From positions 62,001 to 126,000 of the forward strand of contig NZ_QLMJ01000011.1 of assembly GCF_003259845.1 (NCBI RefSeq): a stretch of DNA of 64,000 bases, read 5' to 3'. Numbering within the stretch: position 1 is the stretch's first letter; the number at the start of each line of letters is the position of its first letter. This document shows, in pieces, positions 34,337-42,977 of the stretch. Origin of the DNA: Actinoplanes lutulentus. GTDB lineage: Bacteria > Actinomycetota > Actinomycetes > Mycobacteriales > Micromonosporaceae. The notes beneath the pieces are model-generated. The model worked only from the letters and a program-made list of their open reading frames with translations, was not told the DNA's origin and searched no databases. The translations under genes were made by a program, and so were the position numbers.

Positions 34337-35278
34337 GTGAACCCGGTCATCATCGACTGCGATCCTGGGCACGACGACGCCCTGGCTCTGCTTCTGGCCG
34401 CCGGCGACCCGCGGCTGCGCCTTCTCGGCGTGACCACGGTCGCCGGCAATCAGACGCTGGAGAAGACGACGCGCAACGCGCTGCGGATCCTCGCCCTGGC
34501 CGGGGTCAGCGGCGTACCGGTGGCGGCGGGCTGCGACCGGCCGCTGGTCGGTGAGCTCAGCGTCGCCGAGGACATCCACGGCACGTCCGGGCTGGACGGG
34601 CCCGACCTGGACATCCCGGTCGCCGGCGTGACGGGTGAGCACGCCGTCGAGCTGATGCGGCGGCTGATCTCGGAGTCCGGCGAGCCCGTCACACTGATCG
34701 CGACGGGGCCGCTGACGAACGTGGCGCTGTTTCTGCGTACCCATGAGGGGTTGAAATCGCGGGTGAACCGCATCGTCTTCATGGGCGGCTCGACCGAGCG
34801 CGGCAACACCACGCCCTACGGCGAGTTCAACATCGTCACTGATCCCGAGGCCGCCGACATCGTGCTGCGGTCCGGGCTGCCGATTACGATGATCGGGCTG
34901 AACGTCACGCACCAGGCGCTGGCGACCGACGAGATCATCGCCGAGTTCGCCGGCCTGGGCACCCGGCTGGGCGCGGTCTGTGCGGAGCTGATGACGTTCT
35001 TCGCGAGCACGTACCGCCGGGTTTTCGGCTTCGCCCACCCGCCGGTGCACGACCCGATCGCGGTGGCCGCCGTCATCGACCCGTCGATCATCACGACCGT
35101 CGCGGTCCCGGTCAGCGTCGAGCTGACCGGCACGTTCACCCGGGGCGCGACCGTCGTGGACCTGCACCACCGCAGCGGCCGCACCCCGAATGCGGACGTC
35201 GCGATCAGCCTGAACGTCGACGCCTTCTGGCAGCTCCTGCTCACCGCCGTCCGGCGGCTGCCCATTGGTCGGCGGTGA
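34337..35278 (+). CDS. Nucleoside hydrolase (inosine-uridine type)
   Basis: A 313-residue enzyme starting at GTG 34337. The Ca2+-binding N-terminal motif is intact (IIDCDPGHDDALAL; D7, D9, D13, D14), followed by GPLTNVALFLR, MGGSTERGNTTPYGEFN and the C-terminal HDPIAVAAVIDP. These enzymes hydrolyse the N-glycosidic bond of ribonucleosides for base and ribose salvage. It lies 17 bp after the helicase stop and may be co-transcribed. The last 38 bp overlap the convergent acetyltransferase gene. Confidence 0.94.
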   Translation: MNPVIIDCDPGHDDALALLLAAGDPRLRLLGVTTVAGNQTLEKTTRNALRILALAGVSGVPVAAGCDRPLVGELSVAEDIHGTSGLDGPDLDIPVAGVTGEHAVELMRRLISESGEPVTLIATGPLTNVALFLRTHEGLKSRVNRIVFMGGSTERGNTTPYGEFNIVTDPEAADIVLRSGLPITMIGLNVTHQALATDEIIAEFAGLGTRLGAVCAELMTFFASTYRRVFGFAHPPVHDPIAVAAVIDPSIITTVAVPVSVELTGTFTRGATVVDLHHRSGRTPNADVAISLNVDAFWQLLLTAVRRLPIGRR

Positions 35279-35792
35279 ACTCGTACTCGATCTCGCCCTG
35301 CTCCGCCCCCGGCAGCGGGTGCTCCCACTCCTCGTGGAAGTTGCGCACGTACCGCATCCCCACCGCCCGCATCACCGCCTGCGAACCCTCGTTGACCACC
35401 ATCGTCTGGGCGAACACCCGTTTCAGGCCGACCGTCTCGAACGCGTGCCGCAGCAGCTCCCGTGACACCTCGCTGGCGAAACCGCGCCGCCACTGTTTGC
35501 GCGGAATCCGGTAGCCGAGCTCGGCACTGCCCGGACCACCCTCCGGCTGCAACGCCACCAGCCCGGCGAAGTCGTCGCCGTCGAACGCCATCCAGTACCC
35601 GAGCCCGTCCACCACCCGGCCGAACTCCATCCGCTTGCGGTGCGACTCCTCCACCTCGTCGCGCGAGCGCGACCGCCCGTACAGATACCGCAGCACCTCC
35701 GCGTCCGCGTCCAGCTCGACCTCAAGGTCGAGATGGGAGTCGGCGAGAGGGACGATAACCAGGCGTTCGGTACGCAGGACGGGTTGCGACAT
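35241..35792 (-). CDS. GNAT N-acetyltransferase (RimJ/RimL type)
   Basis: A 183-residue acetyltransferase: MSQPVLRTERLVIVPLADSH at the start, LGYRIPRKQWRRGFASEVSR as the acetyl-CoA pyrophosphate loop and VFAQTMVVNEGSQAVMRAVG as motif B. The pattern fits RimJ/RimL-like N-acetylation of protein termini or small amines. ATG 35792 is chosen because the conserved LRTERL start follows directly; an upstream ATG at 35828 adds 12 atypical residues. Its end overlaps the nucleoside hydrolase gene by 38 bp. Confidence 0.9.
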   Translation of the reverse strand: MSQPVLRTERLVIVPLADSHLDLEVELDADAEVLRYLYGRSRSRDEVEESHRKRMEFGRVVDGLGYWMAFDGDDFAGLVALQPEGGPGSAELGYRIPRKQWRRGFASEVSRELLRHAFETVGLKRVFAQTMVVNEGSQAVMRAVGMRYVRNFHEEWEHPLPGAEQGEIEYEFTADQWAAAGRR

Positions 35793-35872
35793 CCGGCAAT
35801 GGTGGCATGCCGACGATCTCCCGTTCACCCCGTTTTGGCCGGGCGTTGACGCTCGCCCGGCACGGTGGCGGC

Positions 35873-38053
35873 GTGACGACTACATCCACATCGGCCGGTG
35901 CGGCACTCGCCCTCGTGGTCACGCTGGCGGCAGTGCCGGCGTCCGCGTCCGCCCACACCCCGACGACGGCTGGGAACTGTTCCCCCGACGCGTCGCTGCT
36001 CGGCTTCTCCGACGCCCTCGACAAGACCACTTTCGACGGCACGCCGGTCGCCGGCCTCTCCGCGCTCGCCCTGAAAAGCAAGAAACAAGCCCTCGCTCTG
36101 GTCGACAACATCGGCACCACACCGGCCCGCGTCTACCACCTCGAACTGGGCAAAGAGCCCAAGGTCACCGGAATCACGCGACTCGGCTCCTACACCGGCG
36201 CGGACTTCGACGGCGAAGGCCTGGTCCTCGAAGAAAACGGCAGGACCATCCTCGCCAGCTCAGAGAAGGAGCCGTCGATCCGCCGCTTCCGGCTCTCTGA
36301 CGGCGCCGAGCTCGCCTCCCTCCCGGTCCCGGCCCGCTTCCAGGTCACCCCCGCCGGCGAGGCCGCGGTCAACCAGACCTTCGAGGCGCTCACCGTCACC
36401 CCTGACGGACGCCGGCTCTTCGCCGGCATGGAAGGGTCGCTCTCCGGCGACGGTCCCGGTCTCAACCGGATCATTGGGTACGCCGGACGCGCGGGCACCG
36501 CCTACACCCCGGTGATTCAGTACGCGTACCGCCCCGACACCAACCTCGGTCTCGTCGAGCTGATCGCACTGGGCGGCGACCAGTTCCTCTCCGTCGAGCG
36601 CGGCTTCACCGCCGGCGCCGGCAACACGGTCCGCGTCTTCCGGGTGTCGGCGACCGGCGTCCCGGACGTCTCACAGACCCCGAGCCTCGCCACCCTGACC
36701 GACCCGCGGGCCTGGCTCGGCAAAGAACTGCTGTTCGACGTGGCGCAGTGCCCGCCGTCGGGTGCCACCGCGAAGCAGCCGCAGCCCAACCCGCTGCTCG
36801 ACAACATCGAGGGCGCCGCACTCGGCGAGACCCTGCCCGGCGGCCGCCGCGTCCTGCGCCTGATCTCCGACGACAACGGCAGCGCCACCCAGATCACCCG
36901 GGTCTACACGTTCGCGGTCACGCTGCGCGGCGAGCCCACCCTCGACGGGCGGGCGCTGATCCCGGCGACCGCGTACCAGCCGGGCCCGGTCTCCGGCACC
37001 CAGCTCGCGCCGGACGCCGTCAACGGGATCACCGCGCCGTTCCCCGGCCAGCCGATCCCCGGTTTCTCCGCGGTGATCACCGCGGACAAGCCCGGCCGTT
37101 TCCTCGCCATGCCGGACAACGGGTTCGGGGCGAAGAACAACTCGGCGGACTTCCTGCTGCGCGCCTACGACATCAGACCCGACTTTCGTACGCACAAAGT
37201 AGCCATCACCGGCCACATCAGTTTCCGCGACCCCGGGCACAAGGTCCCGTTCCCGATCGTCAACGAGAACACTCGCGATCGGCTGCTGACCGGCGCTGAC
37301 TTCGACATCGAGTCGCTGGCCCGCGACGCGAAGGGCAATCTGTGGATCGGTGACGAGTTCGGGCCGTACCTGATCAAGGTGGACCGGACCGGCAAGGTCC
37401 TGCAGGCGCCGATCCCGCTGCCCGACGGCGGCAAGTCGCCGCAGTCGCCGGACCTGGCCGCCGGTCAGACCGCGACCGTGCCGGCCAGCCGTGGCTTCGA
37501 GGCCCTGGCCGTCAGCCGGGACGGCAAGACCCTGTACCCGATCCTCGAAGGCGCCCGCACCGACGACGCCGACCAGCGCCGCCGGATCGTCTACGAGTTC
37601 TCCGTGGTGAAGAACGCGTACACCGGCCGTACCTGGTCGTTCCGGGTCGACGACGCGTCGCTGCTGGTCGGGGACGCCGCCGTGCTGGACGGGCGGCGTC
37701 TGCTGCTGATCGAGCGGGACAACGCGATGGGCGTACCAACTCGCATCAAGCGTCTGGTGATCACCGACCTGGACCAGGCAGGGGCCGGCGGGGCTCTGCC
37801 CCGCAGGACCGTCACCGACCTGATGCGCATCGCCGACCCGCGTGGTGTGTCGACGCCGGCCCGCCCGGATGAGTACGGCGTGGGGCCGCTGTTCTCGTTC
37901 CCGCTGCAGTCGGTCGAGTCGGTGCTGCCGCTCGGTGGCGACCGGGTGCTGGTGGCGAACGACAACAACTTCCCCGGCAACGACGGCCGCATCCCCGGCA
38001 AAGCCGACGACACCGAGCTGATCACGCTCACCGTGCCCGGTCTGCGCCGCTAG
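35873..38053 (+). CDS. Secreted protein with two phytase-like esterase (PF13449-type) domains
   Basis: A 726-residue exported protein starting at GTG 35873 with a signal peptide (residues 1 to ~27, ending ASASA). Two related beta-propeller-like modules follow: the first (about 30-370; DFDGEGLVLEENGRTILASS, NQTFEALTVTPDGRRLFAGM), the second (about 395-720; DFDIESLARDAKGNLWIGDE, GFEALAVSRDGKTLYPILEG). Both carry the D-x-E-x-L/F-E-A-L-A-V signature of the esterase-like activity of phytase family. Single-domain members are about half this size, so this is a tandem duplication or fusion. Likely phosphate-ester or other ester hydrolysis outside the cell. The stop overlaps the convergent GNAT gene by 4 bp. 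Confidence 0.85.
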   Translation: MTTTSTSAGAALALVVTLAAVPASASAHTPTTAGNCSPDASLLGFSDALDKTTFDGTPVAGLSALALKSKKQALALVDNIGTTPARVYHLELGKEPKVTGITRLGSYTGADFDGEGLVLEENGRTILASSEKEPSIRRFRLSDGAELASLPVPARFQVTPAGEAAVNQTFEALTVTPDGRRLFAGMEGSLSGDGPGLNRIIGYAGRAGTAYTPVIQYAYRPDTNLGLVELIALGGDQFLSVERGFTAGAGNTVRVFRVSATGVPDVSQTPSLATLTDPRAWLGKELLFDVAQCPPSGATAKQPQPNPLLDNIEGAALGETLPGGRRVLRLISDDNGSATQITRVYTFAVTLRGEPTLDGRALIPATAYQPGPVSGTQLAPDAVNGITAPFPGQPIPGFSAVITADKPGRFLAMPDNGFGAKNNSADFLLRAYDIRPDFRTHKVAITGHISFRDPGHKVPFPIVNENTRDRLLTGADFDIESLARDAKGNLWIGDEFGPYLIKVDRTGKVLQAPIPLPDGGKSPQSPDLAAGQTATVPASRGFEALAVSRDGKTLYPILEGARTDDADQRRRIVYEFSVVKNAYTGRTWSFRVDDASLLVGDAAVLDGRRLLLIERDNAMGVPTRIKRLVITDLDQAGAGGALPRRTVTDLMRIADPRGVSTPARPDEYGVGPLFSFPLQSVESVLPLGGDRVLVANDNNFPGNDGRIPGKADDTELITLTVPGLRR

Positions 38054-38550
38054 GCCAGCGCTTTCATCAGGAATCGGCAGGGGTCCGCCGCGATGTGGCG
38101 GGCCCCTGCCTCGTCGATCCACGGGTAGTGGTCGTCGTAGTGGCAGCCGGTCTCGACATAGCCGAGCCGCAGATAGAGCGCTGCCGCCCGCGTATTACCG
38201 TCGTCGACGCCCAGGCCGATCGCCCGAAGCCCTCGCGTGGCCGCCCGTTCCTCGGCCCGGTGGATCAGATGCGTGCCGATGCCCCGGGACCGCCACGGCT
38301 CCAGTACCAGCAGGCCGTTGATCTCCGGGCAGCCCGGGAACAGCGCCGCGACGACCGGTTCGCGCGGGCCCTCCCAGAGGATCTCTCCCGACCCCACCGG
38401 GATCCCGCCCGACCAGGCGATCAGGAACGTGCTCAGCCCGGCGGCATGCCGGCGCCGGCGCGCCTCGTGATAGCGGTTCGCGCCGGTCGGCGCCACCTCT
38501 TCGAGCCGCGCGACGTCCGTGTCGCGGCATTCCCGCACGTCCAGTTCCAC
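38050..38550 (-). CDS. GNAT N-acetyltransferase
   Basis: A 166-residue protein: MELDVRECRDTDVARLEEVA, a central strand IPVGSGEILWEGP, the acetyl-CoA loop VLEPWRSRGIGTHLIHRAEE, and GVDDGNTRAAALYLRLGYVE as motif B. Generic Gcn5-related acetyltransferase; substrate not predictable. Divergent from the VWA-SGNH gene (70 bp between starts). Confidence 0.92.
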   Translation of the reverse strand: MELDVRECRDTDVARLEEVAPTGANRYHEARRRRHAAGLSTFLIAWSGGIPVGSGEILWEGPREPVVAALFPGCPEINGLLVLEPWRSRGIGTHLIHRAEERAATRGLRAIGLGVDDGNTRAAALYLRLGYVETGCHYDDHYPWIDEAGARHIAADPCRFLMKALA

Positions 38551-38620
38551 ATGGCCGACCCTAACGAAACCGATCGGGTGATCTTCGGGAAAAACGGCTG
38601 ACCGGTCCGTTGATCAACAC

Positions 38621-41371
38621 ATGACACGGAAGATCGGCGCCGCGGTCGCGGCCTGCGCGCTCGCTCTGTCGCCCGCCGCACCCGCGCACGCGGCCGGCGA
38701 GGGCGTCGACATCAGCTATCCGGCCGAGGGGCAGACCGTCGGCACCGGGCCGCTCACGGTGACCGGTTCGGTCACCCTCGGCGGTGACCAGGCGCAGGTC
38801 ATGTACGCCGTCGACGTCTCCGGTTCGACCGGGTCCCCGTCCGGGCTGGACTGCGGCGGCGACGGTTCCGTGACGGCGAAGCTGGACGACTTCAACCAGG
38901 ACGGATCGGTCGGCGACACCCTGGACTGCGAGATCTCCGGCATCGTGTCGCTGAACGCGGCCCTGCGCGCCGTACCGAACGCCGACAACCGGATCGCGGT
39001 CGGCCTGACCGGGTTCGGTGACGACGCGGCGGTGGCCGATCTCGATCCCGGCGACGGGCTGCGGGCGTTCGTGGCACCCGGCGAGACCGGCAGCGGACGT
39101 GACGTGGTCCCGCGGATCAACGCGGTGGCCGGCTCGCTGACCCGGGGCACGATCGGCCGCGAGACCCAGCGCGACGTCGGCTCCGGCACCGACTTCCAGC
39201 GGCCGCTCGACGTGGCGGCGGCCGCGTTCACCACCTCCGGTTCCCGGTGGATCTTCCTGCTCTCGGACGGCCAGGCGCCGGTGCCGGACACCTCCGCGAT
39301 CGCCGCCGCCGGCATCCGGGTCCGCACGTTCGCGATCGGTGCGGCCGCGACCTGCGCGAACGGCTCGGCACTCGCCGCGATCGCCACGGCCACCGGTGAC
39401 CAGTGCATACGCGTCGACGACCCGTCCCGGCTCCGGACCAGCATCGTGACCAGCCGGCCCGCCGACATCCGCGAGGTCACGGTGGAGCGCGACGGCCGGC
39501 CGCCGTTCCCGGCCACTGTCGACAGCATCGGCAACTTCTCGGCCGCCGTGGGGACGGTCGGCAGCGGCGTGCACCAGCTCGTCGTCCGCGTGGTGCTCGC
39601 CGACGGCCGCAAGCTGGAGTCCCGCCGCTGGTTCACCGGACGCGACGGCACCCGGTTCGTGGCGCTCGGTGACTCGTACTCCGCCGGTGAGGGTGTCGAA
39701 CCCTACGTCGACCAGCGGGTGGAGAAGATGCTGCTGGGCCTGCCGCTCTACGCGCAGACGCCCGGTTTCCTCTGCCACCGCTCCAGCAGGGGCTGGCCGC
39801 TGAAGGTGACGATGCCGGGTTCGAGCCGGCCGGTCGCCACCAGCGGCGGCGCGTTCGACTTCGCGGCCTGCTCCGGCGCGCGCCTGGTCAACGCCGACAC
39901 CCAGCAGATGACCAAGACGTACCTCGATCGGCGTACCGCGATCCCGCTGCAGAACAAGAGCCTCGGCACCGACGTCGACCTGGTCACGATGACGTTCGGC
40001 GGCAACGACGTCGGCTTCGCCGAGGTGCTCAAGCACTGCGCGACCCAGCTGCGCTGCATGAACGACGGCTTCGTCACGGCCGGAAGCCGGTCCATCTCGC
40101 TCGACGACTGGACGCGGATCCGGATCGCCCTGGTCCAGAACGAACTCGACGGCCTCTACCAGCAGGTCCGCTCCCGCGTCCGGCCGGACACCACGATCGT
40201 CGTGGCAACCTATCCGCACCTCCTGCGGGTCGGCCGGCGCCCCTGCACCGAAGGCGCCGTGATCAACAAGGACGAGCGGCAGTGGATCGCCGACCGGATC
40301 GACGAATTCGACGACGTCATGCTCCAGCGCGCTCCCCGCAGCGGCCTGCTCGTCGCTGACGTGCGCCAGAGCTTCGCCGGCAACGCGGTCTGCGACGGCG
40401 ACAACTGGATCACCGGCCTGCGGCTTGCCCGCGCCACCGACCTCGGCGGCGACGTCACCAGCGCCGCGTCGTTCCACCCCAACGAGAAGGGCACGACCGC
40501 GTACGCAAAGATCGTCTCCGGCAGGATCGCGGCGCCTCCGCCCGCGTACCCGATGGCTCTGAAAAACGACGGAAGCGCGACCGCCGCAGCGAGCCGGGCC
40601 AGACCGAAGATCGCGGCCGTCCGCGCGGCGCAGCGCGCGGAATGGACGTCCCGGCCCGGACCGGTGCGCAAGGCCGTCTCCCCCGCCCTGCGCGCGGCGA
40701 CTCCCGCTTCACTTCCTGTGGTACGCGTTTCCGAGCTGGACAAATACCCCGATTCAGTGGTGAAAGCCGTCGCCGCGACCCGCATCGTCCCGCTGCTCGT
40801 GGCCGACGGGGCAGCGATGCGGGGCCTGCCGTCGTGCCGCAGCGACGTGGTCCGCGGCGAGCAGGTGCCAGTCGCGGCGGACGGCTTCACCGCCCGCTCG
40901 GCGGTGACGATCCGGCTCACCGGCGAACGGGTTCGCAACCGGATTCTCGGCACCCTGACCGCTGATGATCAGGGCCGGGTGAGCGGCTGGGCGCGGATGC
41001 CGGCGGATCTGCCGGCTGGTGAGATCTCCGGCCTCGAGGTGCGCGGCGGCAATCCGCTGAAGGGGACGACGCTCGGTTTCGCGGTGCTGCGGGCGACGAC
41101 AAAGCCGGGGTGTGTCGCGCGTGCGCGAGCCGCGGGGCTGCTTTCACCGACGCCGCCGTCTGTTTCCCCTTCGTCTCCTGTTTCCCCTTCGTCTCCTGTT
41201 TCGTCTACGTCTCCTGTTCCGTCTAGGTCTCCTGTGTCGCCTAAGGGTGACGATGATCTGCCCATCACCGGGTCACCGAATTGGCTGCTGCCGGCGGCCG
41301 GCAGCGGAACCGCAATGATCCTTCTCGGCACCCTGCTGGTCGCCGTCACTGTCCGGAGGCGCAGGCCATGA
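38621..41371 (+). CDS. Sortase-anchored VWA-SGNH hydrolase surface protein
   Basis: A 916-residue protein. Signal peptide 1 to ~24 (cleaved after AHA); a VWA domain with MIDAS motif DVSGS at 65-69 and long Asp-rich loops; a second region with an SGNH hydrolase: GDSYSAGEG (about residue 351), GGNDVGF (about 461) and SFHPNEKG (about 617, catalytic Asp/His block); a beta-rich region; a Ser/Pro-rich stalk (about 845-875); LPITG at 880-884 followed by a hydrophobic helix and RRRRP, i.e. a cell-wall sorting signal. It should be covalently attached by a sortase and combine adhesion or ligand binding (VWA) with ester hydrolysis. The next gene overlaps by 4 bp. Confidence 0.85.
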   Translation: MTRKIGAAVAACALALSPAAPAHAAGEGVDISYPAEGQTVGTGPLTVTGSVTLGGDQAQVMYAVDVSGSTGSPSGLDCGGDGSVTAKLDDFNQDGSVGDTLDCEISGIVSLNAALRAVPNADNRIAVGLTGFGDDAAVADLDPGDGLRAFVAPGETGSGRDVVPRINAVAGSLTRGTIGRETQRDVGSGTDFQRPLDVAAAAFTTSGSRWIFLLSDGQAPVPDTSAIAAAGIRVRTFAIGAAATCANGSALAAIATATGDQCIRVDDPSRLRTSIVTSRPADIREVTVERDGRPPFPATVDSIGNFSAAVGTVGSGVHQLVVRVVLADGRKLESRRWFTGRDGTRFVALGDSYSAGEGVEPYVDQRVEKMLLGLPLYAQTPGFLCHRSSRGWPLKVTMPGSSRPVATSGGAFDFAACSGARLVNADTQQMTKTYLDRRTAIPLQNKSLGTDVDLVTMTFGGNDVGFAEVLKHCATQLRCMNDGFVTAGSRSISLDDWTRIRIALVQNELDGLYQQVRSRVRPDTTIVVATYPHLLRVGRRPCTEGAVINKDERQWIADRIDEFDDVMLQRAPRSGLLVADVRQSFAGNAVCDGDNWITGLRLARATDLGGDVTSAASFHPNEKGTTAYAKIVSGRIAAPPPAYPMALKNDGSATAAASRARPKIAAVRAAQRAEWTSRPGPVRKAVSPALRAATPASLPVVRVSELDKYPDSVVKAVAATRIVPLLVADGAAMRGLPSCRSDVVRGEQVPVAADGFTARSAVTIRLTGERVRNRILGTLTADDQGRVSGWARMPADLPAGEISGLEVRGGNPLKGTTLGFAVLRATTKPGCVARARAAGLLSPTPPSVSPSSPVSPSSPVSSTSPVPSRSPVSPKGDDDLPITGSPNWLLPAAGSGTAMILLGTLLVAVTVRRRRP

Positions 41372-41814
41372 GACCGATTCTGATGCTGCTGGGACGCTGC
41401 ACCCTGCTGGTGGTGGGCCGCAGCGCCCTGCTTTTCGGCGCGTATGCGCTGCTCATGGTCGGCGGCTGCTCGACCGACGCGCTGACCGGTCTCGGCGGGT
41501 TGCTGAGCGAGGGCAGCACCACCGCGACGTCCTCCCACAGCGACAGCCGTTTCGACGGCGGGTCGGTGCTGCTGGTGGAGGCGCGATACCCGGGAACGGT
41601 CTCCGAGGTGCTCGCGAACGTCGGCGACCGGCTGAGCAACGCGGGCTACGACCTGCGGTGCCCAGGCAGCAACGACGCGTCAGTGCCGGACGGCCAGACG
41701 GGAACGGGCGAGCCGAGGCAGACGTGCGCCCTCGATGGCAACGGCGCGCAGGGCACGGTGTGGCTGGGCACGGCGGCGGACAGGACGGTGCGGTTGTCAG
41801 CCTTGGCCTCCTGA
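41368..41814 (+). CDS. Small lipoprotein-like hypothetical protein
   Basis: A 148-residue protein whose ATG overlaps the stop of the VWA-SGNH gene. The N-terminus is hydrophobic (LLVVGRSALLFGAYALLMVG) and ends in VGGC, a possible lipobox with Cys at residue 34, although the n-region is long. The rest is soluble (GGSVLLVEARYPGTVSEVLA, RLSNAGYDLRCPG, GAQGTVWLGTAADRTVRLSA) with two further Cys that may form a disulfide. The family is not recognised. Coupled expression suggests an envelope partner of the sortase-anchored protein. Confidence 0.6.
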   Translation: MRPILMLLGRCTLLVVGRSALLFGAYALLMVGGCSTDALTGLGGLLSEGSTTATSSHSDSRFDGGSVLLVEARYPGTVSEVLANVGDRLSNAGYDLRCPGSNDASVPDGQTGTGEPRQTCALDGNGAQGTVWLGTAADRTVRLSALAS

Positions 41815-41820
41815 TCAGCC

Positions 41821-42000
41821 GGACGTCCACCGCCGCCCGCCGACGTCCACCGCTGGTTGCCGACGTCCACCGCTGGTTGCCGACGTCCACCGCTGGTTGC
41901 CGACGTCCTCCGCCGACCACCAACGTCCACCGGCGGCTGACGGCCGGCGGCTGACGGCCGGCGGCTGACGGCTGACGGCTGACGGCTGACGGCTGACGGC
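41821..42000 (+). repeat. Tandem 20-bp and 7-bp repeats
   Basis: Three perfect 20-bp copies (CGACGTCCACCGCTGGTTGC at 41841, 41861, 41881) lie between degenerate copies from 41821 to 41935. They run directly into a 7-bp CTGACGG tandem array with variant GGCCGGC units (41936-42000). It follows the stop at 41814 at once. Reading frames across it give only repetitive peptides; I consider it non-coding. Confidence 0.85.
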
Positions 42001-42136
42001 CAGGTGGCCGTCCCGTGAGCGGCCGGCCTCGAATCTAGGCAGCTTGCGGTTGAGTTCGCCCATGTGGGCAGAACTAGCCAAGATCTCGCCCGGCGCGCCA
42101 TCACACGAGCCCAGCTGGCGTCCGGGGCTGCCGGCT

Positions 42137-42250
42137 GGCGCCCAGGGCTGCCAGCTGTCCACAACGGCGAGCCCAGCTGGCGCCCAGGGCTGCCAGCTGT
42201 CCACAACGGCGAGCCCAGCTGGCGCCCAGGGCTGCCAGCTGTCCGCTACG
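42137..42250 (+). repeat. 42-bp tandem repeat
   Basis: Two perfect 42-bp units (42137-42178 and 42179-42220) and a truncated third (from 42221), preceded by a degenerate copy. The core is GGCGCCCAGGGCTGCCAGCT followed by GTCCACAACGGCGAGCCCAG. The units contain the palindrome AGCTGG...CCAGCT. No open frame with natural composition crosses it. Confidence 0.85.
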
Positions 42251-42530
42251 GCGACCACAAGCGCCAGCCAGTTTCGGTCCGGCTCGCGCTTGCGGCAGCC
42301 CACCAGCCCGTACAGCGACCACAGGCACAAGCCGAATCCGGCCGGCTTGCGCATACGGCTGCTATCCACCCGCAAACGCGACCACAAGCGCAAGCCGACT
42401 CCGGCCAGCTCGCGCATACGGCTGCCAGCTACCCGCAAAGACGACCACAAGCGCAAGCCGACTCCGGCCAGCTCGCGCATACGGCTGCCAGCTGTCAGGA
42501 ACGGCGACCATGAGCGCCAGCGGCCATGAG
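42251..42530 (+). repeat. 63-bp periodic repeat ladder
   Basis: The word GCGACCAC (or close variants) recurs at 42251, 42315, 42378, 42441 and 42504, i.e. every 63-64 bp. The two central copies are almost identical over the whole unit (core CACAAGCGCAAGCCGACTCC, GGCCAGCTCGCGCATACGGC). Outer copies are diverged, as in an old tandem array expanding from the middle. From 42531 to 42647 I see no gene and no clear repeat. Confidence 0.8.
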
Positions 42531-42649
42531 CACCACCGGGTCGATCGGGCCACGGTCACCGCCGGAACCGAGCGAACGAATCGTCGGCGTCGGCTGATCA
42601 GTGTCGCGTCGCCGAAGCAGGGTCGGGGGCACACGGTGGGCTCGGGCCC

Positions 42650-42739
42650 ACGTAGCTGAGGACGCACGTAGCTGAGGACGCGCAGATGCCCCAGTTGACG
42701 TGGATGAGGTCGCACGGTTGCGGTTTGTGCGACCTCATC
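42650..42739 (+). other. Direct repeat pair and perfect 13-bp hairpin
   Basis: ACGTAGCTGAGGACGC occurs twice in tandem (42650-42665, 42666-42681). Then GATGAGGTCGCAC (42703-42715) and GTGCGACCTCATC (42727-42739) form a perfect 13-bp stem with an 11-nt loop. No T-run follows on either side, so it is not a classical intrinsic terminator, but it could be a protein-binding palindrome or a repeat-element end. A half-copy (GTGCGACCT) recurs near 42778. Confidence 0.65.
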
Positions 42740-42823
42740 ACGGCCAGGGCGTAGCCCCGGGCACACGCTGAGGTTATGTGCGACCTGGTTCACGCCGCGA
42801 CGCGACCCCGGCCGGCTCTCGCG

Positions 42824-42970
42824 TCCAGCCAGCCAGCCCAGCCAGCCAGTCCGGCCAGCCCAGCCAGTTCGGCTGGTCCGGCCAGCCAGCCAGTTCGGCC
42901 AGTTCGGAGGGTCCGGCCAGCCAGCCAGCCCAGCCAGTTCAGCCAGTTCGGCTGGTTCGGCCAGTCCCGC
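42824..42970 (+). repeat. CCAG-rich low-complexity repeat
   Basis: About 150 bp made of CCAGCCAG, CCAGTTCGG and CCAGTCCGG units, ending at the 3' end of the VOC gene. Frames through it encode only Ser/Pro/Ala repeats. Likely replication-slippage DNA with no gene. Confidence 0.85.
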
Positions 42971-42977
42971 CGGTGCT

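Noticed and set aside
41815..42480. A 221-residue minus-strand reading frame in the repeat zone
   Set aside because: It consists only of translated tandem repeats (DSWQPWAPAGLAVV-type), with no ribosome site or natural start.
42251..42530. 63-bp ladder as a CRISPR array
   Set aside because: The whole unit is repeated; there are no unique spacers and no cas genes.
42703..42739. Hairpin as a rho-independent terminator
   Set aside because: No T-run follows on either strand and no gene ends close to it.
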